Source of the DNA: an uncultured SAR116 cluster alpha proteobacterium
GTDB taxonomy: Bacteria; Pseudomonadota; Alphaproteobacteria; Puniceispirillales; Marisalimonadaceae
DNA: 51,293 nt
Assembly (NCBI GenBank): GCA_902616615.1
Contig: CACMTN010000012.1
Span: 1 to 51,293 of the forward strand
Direction of reading: 5' to 3'
Part shown: positions 45,006-51,293 of the stretch, one piece after another
Layout of the letters: each line of letters opens with the position of its first letter
Position numbering within the stretch: position 1 is the stretch's first letter
Program-made: the position numbers and the translations under genes
The notes under the pieces: model-generated
Databases searched by the model: none
The model's input: the letters and a program-made list of their open reading frames with translations, nothing else
Told to the model about the DNA's origin: nothing

Positions 45006-45899
45006 CTAACCTTTAACTGCACCTTGTGTTAAACCACTGACAATTTTTGTTTGAAAAAACATTATTAGAATAAAAAGAGGTACTGTAGCAGAAACTACTG
45101 CCGCAACAGCAAACATTACATTTCCTTCAGTATAAGTTGTTCCAAGGAAAGCAGCTATTTGAGGAACCATTGTTCTATTTTCGTCAGACAACAACATTGA
45201 GGTAACTGCAAAATCATTATATGCTAATAAAAAACTAAATAATCCAGTAGTAATTATTCCAGGCCACATTACGGGCACAATCACATGACCAAAAGCCTGG
45301 TACTGCGAACACCCATCTACTTTAGCGCTTTCATCCAACTCTTTTGGTATATTTTGAAAAAAGGAATGGAGCATCCATAAAGTAAATGGCTGATTTATTG
45401 ATACCAAAACAATTATTGTTGTTGGTAGTATTCCCCATAAATTCCATTCAAAAAAAGGTGGTAAGTATCCAGCAACCAGCGTAATCGGCGGCATAGATCT
45501 AAAAATAAGTGCCATTATCAAAAGCCAAAAAGTATATTTATAGTTTGATCTTGAGAGTGCATATGCTCCTAGAGTACCAATTGTAAGAGATGTGAGTACA
45601 ACAAAAAAGCAAACTAAAGATGTATTTATGAAAGCTTTCCAAAATTCCTCTTGTACCCATGCACCATGATAACCAACAAATGTAAAAGGAGAGCCATAGG
45701 TCTGTTCTGTATTTTTTCCAGTAATAGCATTAGTCCAATTAGCTATAGAAAAAAAATCAAGTTCAACTTTAAACGATCCCCAAAAAGTCCATATAAAAGG
45801 AAAAGCTGCTAAAAACACCCATGAAAATATTAGAAAATATATTATAATGTTTCTTAAGTTATTATTATGTTTGTTATTTTTAGTAGTGCTGAAACTCAT
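45006..45899 (-). CDS. Sugar-type ABC transporter permease, MalG-like
   Basis: The 297 aa protein has six transmembrane segments and the MalG-like EAA loop ELDESAKVDGCSQYQAFGHV IVPVM (split here for length), preceded by a large periplasmic loop. It pairs with the MalF-like permease, whose gene end it overlaps by 4 bases. Together with the upstream binding protein and ATPase it makes a complete CUT1 importer. Confidence 0.9.
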   Translation of the reverse strand: MSFSTTKNNKHNNNLRNIIIYFLIFSWVFLAAFPFIWTFWGSFKVELDFFSIANWTNAITGKNTEQTYGSPFTFVGYHGAWVQEEFWKAFINTSLVCFFVVLTSLTIGTLGAYALSRSNYKYTFWLLIMALIFRSMPPITLVAGYLPPFFEWNLWGILPTTIIVLVSINQPFTLWMLHSFFQNIPKELDESAKVDGCSQYQAFGHVIVPVMWPGIITTGLFSFLLAYNDFAVTSMLLSDENRTMVPQIAAFLGTTYTEGNVMFAVAAVVSATVPLFILIMFFQTKIVSGLTQGAVKG

Positions 45900-46921
45900 T
45901 TTTTAAAATCAAATTCTTTCCAAGTTTTAATTAGGACAGGTATAAGTAAAATTATAATACCAAAAATAGTTAAAATAGAAGATGTTGCTGCTGCAGATAA
46001 TTGTCTTGTTTCTCCACCTAAATCATTAAAAATAATCCAGCTTAATGAAGTAGCATGTGCTTCTGCATTAAATCCAATTATTGGCTCAAAAACCCTGAAA
46101 TTATCCATTAATTGCATCAAGGTTACAAATGTAATTAATGGCATTATGTGGGGTATTATAATGTGTATTGTTTGTTGAAAAGTATTTGCACCGTCAATTT
46201 GTGCAGATTCAATTTGATCTTTTGGAAGCGTTTGTAGTCCAGCATAAAAAACAATGAAAGAAAAGGGTATTGCATGCCATACACCGTAAACTATTAAAGT
46301 AATCCAAGTAAGGAAAGTAGAAGCTTTAAGAGAAAAATTTGGGTCTTCAAACATTAATTGTAAAAAATTTCCAACAATTCCTCTACTGTCAATCATCCAA
46401 AACAAAATAATAGATCCTATTAGAGGAGTAACAATCATTGGTAAGAGTGAAAAAAAGATTATTAAACCTTTTAATTGTTTATTAATTGAATTTACACCCA
46501 AAGCTATTAGCAAACCTAAAACTAACATTATCGGCGTAACTGTGAATGTAAAAGTCAAAGTAAAAAAAATTGCTTTATAAAATGGTAAATCACTAATTAA
46601 GCTAAAAAAACTTACTAGATCCCTAGATTTATTCCAATGATCTTTAACTTGTTCAAAAGCTAAATGCCCCCTATCTAAATAAATATCTAAGCCTACAAAT
46701 CTTCCTAATGGCTTTTCATTTTTTAAATCTCTAGTGGCTTCATGATCAATGGATGTAACTTTTTTACATCCAAAGGGATCACAATTTTCAACTGTAATTA
46801 ATATATTTTCATGAGGAGTATGTAAAGATTGAATAACTACAGAAATTATCGGCAATGTTATAAAAAAAAACATTGCCAAAAAAGTAGGTAAAATAAACCA
46901 AAAAAAAGTTTTATGTTTCAT
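45896..46921 (-). CDS. Sugar-type ABC transporter permease, MalF-like
   Basis: The 341 aa protein has the MalF-type layout, with an N-terminal helix followed by a periplasmic loop of about 80 residues containing a CDPFGCKK pair of cysteines, and the EAA loop QIESAQIDGANTFQQTIHII. No Shine-Dalgarno sequence is visible immediately before the ATG; instead the T-run of a hairpin occupies that position. Expression may therefore be lower than that of the binding protein just upstream. Confidence 0.9.
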   Translation of the reverse strand: MKHKTFFWFILPTFLAMFFFITLPIISVVIQSLHTPHENILITVENCDPFGCKKVTSIDHEATRDLKNEKPLGRFVGLDIYLDRGHLAFEQVKDHWNKSRDLVSFFSLISDLPFYKAIFFTLTFTFTVTPIMLVLGLLIALGVNSINKQLKGLIIFFSLLPMIVTPLIGSIILFWMIDSRGIVGNFLQLMFEDPNFSLKASTFLTWITLIVYGVWHAIPFSFIVFYAGLQTLPKDQIESAQIDGANTFQQTIHIIIPHIMPLITFVTLMQLMDNFRVFEPIIGFNAEAHATSLSWIIFNDLGGETRQLSAAATSSILTIFGIIILLIPVLIKTWKEFDFKK

Positions 46922-46922
46922 G

Positions 46923-46955
46923 ATAAAAAAAACTAGAGAGTTTTTACTCTCTAGT
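46923..46955 (-). terminator. Terminator-like hairpin between the binding protein and permease genes
   Basis: On the transcript (minus strand), ACTAGAGAGT (46955-46946) pairs perfectly with 46941-46932 across a 4-base loop and is followed by seven U's (46931-46923 region). It has intrinsic terminator form inside an operon, so it may reduce permease expression relative to the binding protein by partial termination or 3' end stabilisation. Confidence 0.8.
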
Positions 46956-46963
46956 CATTATTT

Positions 46964-48190
46964 TTATAAAAAACCTTTTTCTTTAGCTGATGCTTTATAA
47001 GCATCTTCAATATCTGATAATGTTTTTTCTGCTGTTTCTTTACCCTGCATGAAATCAGCTATTTCTTTTCCGATAGCAGAATGCATTAATCCCGCGTAAG
47101 GTAACATTGGATAAGGTGTTGTATTCATTTTTGCCGCAGCAAAAACACCTCTAGCAGCTTCAGTAGGTTTATATCCTTCAATCAACCACACAGCTTGTTT
47201 TCTTACATCTTCATTATCTAATATTGATGGTCTAATAGCATTAGTCATTGCAATGAAAGTAGCTTCTGCTTCTTCGTCACTAATTTTTTTTGCAACTGTC
47301 CAGCCATCCCAAAACAATGTAGAAGCAGGTGTTTTACCACCTCCTACTGTCATTGGACCTGCTATGTCCATGCCATTTTTAACTTCCATACTTACTCCAT
47401 CTGCATCTACTAAAGTAGCAGCTCTACTTCCCCACATATTCATAATAGCAACATTACCTGCTCTAAATTCAGCATTCGTTGCATTACTGTCATGAGTTAG
47501 AAAGTCAGGGTTCATATATTGTGACAAAGATTTCATCATTTTTAATGCCTTGATACCTGCATCAGAATTCACATTTGGTTCTGCTGAATTTCCTTTGAAG
47601 TGAGATCCTCCGTAACCAATAAACATATTATTAAATTCTTGAGCTAAATTCCAACCGGCTTTATAAGCTCCGCCAACTGGATTTTTAACTAAACCAGACG
47701 CTCTAATTTTTTTGGCTGCTGCTAACATGTCTTCATATGTTTTTGGAACATCAATATTTAATTTCTTTAAAATGTCCTTTCGATATACAAGGTGCTGAGC
47801 ATTTGCCATAAAAGCAACTGCCATTATCTTTCCGTCGATAGTAATAAGTTGATTTTTCTTTAGACCTTTTCCATGCTTTTTTACAAGATCATCAAGTGGT
47901 CTAATCAAGTCATTATTTAATAATGCAACAATGGATGTATTTGCAACAATTGCTGAAGTGTATTCAGCAGGCTGACTACTCATACCGGCAACATTTATTT
48001 TTTGATGATCAGCAGTTAAATTTGCTGTTACCTTTGCTCCCTTGCATTCTTTTGCACCTGAGCCTACAGTTTGAATTGCAGGGAATTCATTACCAACAAT
48101 ACTTACTCTAGCAGAAATACTACAAGCAAAAGCAGAGCTAGATACTAAAAAAATTATTGCTGTAAAAAATTTTGTTAATAATAATTTCAT
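46964..48190 (-). CDS. Sugar-type ABC transporter substrate-binding protein
   Basis: The 408 aa protein has a Sec signal peptide (about residues 1-22, ending SSAFA) and the type I sugar-binding fold of the CUT1 family (YRKDILKKLNIDVPKTYEDM, NEFRAGNVAIMNMWGSRA region, PYPMLPYAG). The SAFAC junction could suggest a lipobox, but there is no clear L-x-x-C, so a soluble periplasmic protein is likelier. The start overlaps the ATPase stop by one base (TAATG). The ligand is unknown. Confidence 0.9.
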   Translation of the reverse strand: MKLLLTKFFTAIIFLVSSSAFACSISARVSIVGNEFPAIQTVGSGAKECKGAKVTANLTADHQKINVAGMSSQPAEYTSAIVANTSIVALLNNDLIRPLDDLVKKHGKGLKKNQLITIDGKIMAVAFMANAQHLVYRKDILKKLNIDVPKTYEDMLAAAKKIRASGLVKNPVGGAYKAGWNLAQEFNNMFIGYGGSHFKGNSAEPNVNSDAGIKALKMMKSLSQYMNPDFLTHDSNATNAEFRAGNVAIMNMWGSRAATLVDADGVSMEVKNGMDIAGPMTVGGGKTPASTLFWDGWTVAKKISDEEAEATFIAMTNAIRPSILDNEDVRKQAVWLIEGYKPTEAARGVFAAAKMNTTPYPMLPYAGLMHSAIGKEIADFMQGKETAEKTLSDIEDAYKASAKEKGFL

Positions 48191-49254
48191 TATTTTTCCT
48201 CATTTGTATTTAAATTAAAACCATTTTCAAAATTAAAAATTTGACATTTTGATGAAAGAATTGAGATATTTACTATATGTCCTATAGACGCTTCAAAATC
48301 ATTGTTAACCTTAACTGAAATAAAACTTTCATCAATTTTTAAAGTTACCATAATTGCATCCCCCAAAAGCTCAATAGAAAATATTGGGCCTTTTATATTT
48401 CCTCCAGAACTTTTAGATATCGTAGCATCTTCAGCACGAAAACCAAGTATATATTTACCATTTTTATTACTAAACTTTTTGATATTTATATTTTCAGATA
48501 TGAATTGGCCGTCTTTAATTTTTCCATTAATCAAATTCATAGGTGGATTTCCAATAAAAGAAGCTACGAATGTATTTATTGGCTTATCATAAATTTGTTT
48601 AGGTGTTCCAATTTGTTGAATAATACCTTTATTCATCACAACAACTCTATCTGCTAAAGTCATCGCTTCAATTTGATCATGAGTGACGTAAATAGTAGTT
48701 ACTTGTAATTTATTTTGAAGATGTTTTATCTGTGCTCTTGTAGAAACTCTTAATTTTGCATCTAAATTTGATAGAGGTTCATCCATTAAAAAAACATTAG
48801 GTTTTCTAACCAATGCTCTTGCCAGAGCAACTCTTTGTTTTTGGCCGCCCGACAGTTCAGCTGGTCTTCTGTGACAAAAATCATTGAGTTCAACCATACC
48901 AATAGCTTTCATAACTAAATCATCATGATTCTTTTTTGGAACTCTCCTAATTTTAAGAGGAAAACGAACATTTTCGTAAACTGTCATATTTGGATACAAA
49001 CCATATGATTGAAATACCATAGAAACATCTCTATCTTTTGGCTCTAAATCATTGACAATCTTAGAACCAATTTTGATAACACCCTCAGATAAATCTTCTA
49101 ATCCAGCAATCATTCTCATAGTTGTAGTTTTGCCACACCCAGATGGGCCAAGTAAAACAAGAAATTCTTGGTCCTTTATAATAAGATTAAAATCTATAAC
49201 AGCATTAAAATTACCCCAACTTTTATGAACATTTATTAATTCAATTTCAGCCAT
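48190..49254 (-). CDS. Sugar-type ABC transporter ATP-binding protein, MalK/UgpC-like
   Basis: The 354 aa protein has Walker A GPSGCGKTTT (residues 36-45), the LSGGQKQR signature, Walker B FLMDEPLSNLDAKLR and the H-loop VTHDQIEA, followed by a C-terminal OB-fold regulatory domain from about residue 240. It is the energising subunit of the CUT1 importer. It is second in the run, 9 bases after the HAD-like gene. Confidence 0.93.
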   Translation of the reverse strand: MAEIELINVHKSWGNFNAVIDFNLIIKDQEFLVLLGPSGCGKTTTMRMIAGLEDLSEGVIKIGSKIVNDLEPKDRDVSMVFQSYGLYPNMTVYENVRFPLKIRRVPKKNHDDLVMKAIGMVELNDFCHRRPAELSGGQKQRVALARALVRKPNVFLMDEPLSNLDAKLRVSTRAQIKHLQNKLQVTTIYVTHDQIEAMTLADRVVVMNKGIIQQIGTPKQIYDKPINTFVASFIGNPPMNLINGKIKDGQFISENINIKKFSNKNGKYILGFRAEDATISKSSGGNIKGPIFSIELLGDAIMVTLKIDESFISVKVNNDFEASIGHIVNISILSSKCQIFNFENGFNLNTNEEK

Positions 49255-49263
49255 AAACTAAAC

Positions 49264-49923
49264 TTATCTTTCTTCAAAAAAATTTTTAATAGATTTGAAA
49301 ATATCATCTGTAATTTTTTCATTTTTACTAAATGGTGTATACTCACCTGGGTAAAGCAACGTGCATAAATTTGCTTTAATTGAAGAGTCACAACTTTCCA
49401 TTGTGTTTTCGATCGAAATGGAATTCAAACGATCTAGATTAAGTTTTTCTAATGCATAATTATATATATCTGGGTGAGGTTTTCTATTCAAAACATCTTC
49501 ATCAGAAGTAATCAAATCAAATTTAGAAAAATCAATATACTCTGAAAGATTATCTGTTATAAGATCTATGGTTGATTTATTGGTAGTTGTAACAAAGCCA
49601 ATTTTAATATGATTTTTTAACCCAAAATCAATTACTTCTAAAATTCCTTTTCTTGGTTTCAACTTATTTTTTGACAAAGATTTAAAATGTTTAACTTTTA
49701 AATCATGTATTTTTTTAATATCGTTTTTATTTAATTTATAATTTGAGTAATAAGCAATTCTATTCAATCCTCCAGGCTTTTGTAACATTTTTATATAATT
49801 TGCAACATTCCAGTACCAATCTAATCCAAATTCCTTAAAAGCCTCGTTAAATGCTCTTCTTTGGATTTCTGAACTTTCTGTTAAAACGCCAATTGATCCG
49901 AATAAAATAGATTTCATTATCAT
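49264..49923 (-). CDS. HAD-like protein lacking catalytic aspartates
   Basis: The 219 aa protein has the CbbY/beta-phosphoglucomutase-like fold with a helical cap. Where active members have D-x-D near the N-terminus, this one reads ILFGSIGVLTES, so both Asp nucleophile and Asp acid/base are lost. Motif II is VTTTNK, the lysine of motif III is kept (RKPHPDIY), and motif IV reads SIENTMES in place of a D-D/E-D pattern. It is therefore probably a binding or regulatory protein, or an enzyme with altered chemistry. It is first in the nine-gene run. Two in-frame ATGs open the gene. Confidence 0.8.
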   Translation of the reverse strand: MIMKSILFGSIGVLTESSEIQRRAFNEAFKEFGLDWYWNVANYIKMLQKPGGLNRIAYYSNYKLNKNDIKKIHDLKVKHFKSLSKNKLKPRKGILEVIDFGLKNHIKIGFVTTTNKSTIDLITDNLSEYIDFSKFDLITSDEDVLNRKPHPDIYNYALEKLNLDRLNSISIENTMESCDSSIKANLCTLLYPGEYTPFSKNEKITDDIFKSIKNFFEER

Positions 49924-50020
49924 TTATCATTAAACACATATTATTTTTTTTAAAGAAAAAATTTACTTTTAATAGACACTTTCTTATCTATCACTATCCA
50001 TAATAAAGTATTCACCTTAA

Positions 50021-51293
50021 TTAATCTTCAAAACCATATTTTTTTAAAATATCACTAATGTATGGAAAGGTATTCATGTGTTGATTTTGTTTTCTAAGTG
50101 CAAACTTAATTTTTGATAAGTGTTTATCTTTTAAAAATTTTTTTACAAAATCCAAATGTTTTTTGGCTATGTCAAATTTTTCCTGTGAGTCATATGCTAA
50201 GCCTAAATGAAGATTCCACCAAACAAATTTTTTATGTTGTAAAGGTTCTAAAACATCTATGACTTTTTCTCTTTCTTCACTTGTTTGATAACACTGGGCT
50301 AATAGATAGTTATCCCAGGTAGCATAATTACCAGTATCCAATTCATAAGCTTTTTTCCCAATTTCCCAACATCCTCTTTGAAACTGACACCTATCTTTTT
50401 TTACAGTTTTGAAATTTTCTGTACTTTTAAATATATCCGCTTTTTCACAATTTCCACCATAAGCCAAACTATACCCAATCTTACCAAGTAAATGAGGTCT
50501 ATCTCCAGCTAGTTTGTAAGCTTTTTCAGCAACATTAAACATTTCTTGCCAATTATTATTATAAAATTCGATCTGTAATTTTGCAGAGTAACCAAACGCA
50601 TGCTCAGGATCTAAAATTAGACCTTGATCAATCTCTTTAGATGCATCTTCAAGCATATATTTGAATTCGTCAGTCATTGAAAATGAAGAATATTGCGCCC
50701 GTTTTCGATCAGCCAACCATATCCATGCATCAGCGTAATTAGGATCCTTTCTTATTGATTTTTCCAAACACTCAATTGCTCTTGGATTTAGTGATGGAGT
50801 AACTGCTCCTCTAGCAAAATTTATACATTCATAAATTGATATATCATCTGTACTGGAGGAAGCAATTTTTTGATTTATATCTTTGGATAACACAGCCCCT
50901 GCTCCAACCAGCTCATTTATAATTTGTTTAGTGATTTCATCTTGTAATTTAAATATATTTTTACCTGTTAAGTCTCTGTCATACGTTTCTGACCAAATAT
51001 TTGATATGTTCTTACCATCTATAAGATCAACCTTAACTCTTAGCATATTATCAATCTGCATGATGTTTCCATCGACTAAATAAGAGGCATTTGTGGATTT
51101 AGAAATTTCTTTAAGGTCCTTTGGTGATTTTTTTAAATTCAATATATTCAATGACTTAGATGATTTAGTTAATTTAGAGCCTAAGTCTTGAGATATGCCA
51201 AGAGCTAGCAGTTTTTCTTTTTTAGTTTCACTTAGGCTTTTAAATGGCAGTATGACAATCTTGCTACTATCTAATTTAGTTTCTGTGTCCAAT
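50021..51293 (-). CDS. TolB-like/TPR protein, 5' end outside the window
   Basis: The frame is open to the right edge, so the N-terminus is missing. The first visible part (about 125 residues) matches the TolB/FlgO-like domain found between class III cyclase or winged-helix domains and TPRs (IVILPFKSLSE, YLVDGNIMQ, LIDGKNISNIWSETYDRDL, FKLQDEITKQI). TPR-like repeats follow (AIECLEKSIRKDPNYADAW and more) to the C-terminus. The missing N-terminal part is likely a cyclase domain or a DNA-binding domain (inference). It reads in the same direction as the nine-gene run, with a 97-base gap. Confidence 0.8.
   Translation of the reverse strand, partial: LDTETKLDSSKIVILPFKSLSETKKEKLLALGISQDLGSKLTKSSKSLNILNLKKSPKDLKEISKSTNASYLVDGNIMQIDNMLRVKVDLIDGKNISNIWSETYDRDLTGKNIFKLQDEITKQIINELVGAGAVLSKDINQKIASSSTDDISIYECINFARGAVTPSLNPRAIECLEKSIRKDPNYADAWIWLADRKRAQYSSFSMTDEFKYMLEDASKEIDQGLILDPEHAFGYSAKLQIEFYNNNWQEMFNVAEKAYKLAGDRPHLLGKIGYSLAYGGNCEKADIFKSTENFKTVKKDRCQFQRGCWEIGKKAYELDTGNYATWDNYLLAQCYQTSEEREKVIDVLEPLQHKKFVWWNLHLGLAYDSQEKFDIAKKHLDFVKKFLKDKHLSKIKFALRKQNQHMNTFPYISDILKKYGFED

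Noticed and set aside
1-51293. tRNA, rRNA, CRISPR array, insertion sequence or prophage
   Set aside because: Reading both strands gave no cloverleaf with T-loop consensus, no regularly spaced repeats, no transposase or integrase and no phage genes.

Overview
The window is AT-rich (about 30% G+C by eye) and very densely coded. Intergenic gaps are mostly under 160 bases and none exceeds 300. Many genes overlap by 1 to 20 bases. I see no rRNA, tRNA, insertion sequence, integrase or CRISPR array. Gene content (TAXI-type TRAP transporter, sugar ABC importer, several glutathione S-transferases, Fe-SOD, a PuuD-like membrane protein, TenA, many NAD(P)-dependent oxidoreductases) and the compact style suggest a streamlined marine alphaproteobacterium of the SAR11 / HIMB59 (AEGEAN-169) kind. 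That placement is inference from style and content, not from a marker gene.

Layout. Bases 1-1979: the 3' part of an ArsJ-associated GAPDH and arsJ, a two-gene arsenate detoxification unit. 1976-4637 (minus): Gfo/Idh/MocA oxidoreductase, GST and quinone oxidoreductase. 4791-9158: Fe-SOD, a lone intradiol dioxygenase, an adenine salvage pair (MTA/SAH nucleosidase and apt), an amidase and a carboxymuconolactone-decarboxylase-like protein. 9155-17632: mmsA, a GNAT, a D-aminoacylase-like amidohydrolase, a PuuD-like membrane protein, then a minus-strand group of TenA, an orphan PotD-like binding protein, an SMP-30 lactonase and an MFS carrier. 17722-22412: a flavin-reductase-fold protein, a hydratase and an FkbM-like methyltransferase, then a TAXI TRAP transporter. 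22495-28668: small ORFs, an Hsp20 gene with a ROSE-like RNA thermometer, a Baeyer-Villiger monooxygenase / enolase-superfamily / thioesterase run, a cysteine-free sirtuin and a GST. 28828-37955: an ABC-2 exporter, GST, SDR, two convergent secreted serine proteases, a MaoC protein, an SDR broken by one in-frame TGA, a DsrE protein and an aldehyde dehydrogenase. 38011-40385: DUF779, three small proteins and a soluble class III adenylate cyclase.

The most distinctive region is a co-directional nine-gene minus-strand run from 49923 down to 40413: a HAD-like protein that has lost its catalytic aspartates, a complete sugar-type ABC importer (ATPase, binding protein, two permeases), a triple NTF2/SnoaL-fold protein, a bicupin, a MetE-core (cobalamin-independent methyltransferase) protein and a double SnoaL-fold protein. 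A terminator-like hairpin sits between the binding protein and the permeases. The set looks like uptake plus catabolism of one substrate whose identity I cannot read from sequence. The right edge cuts a TolB-like/TPR protein of the type often fused to class III cyclases.
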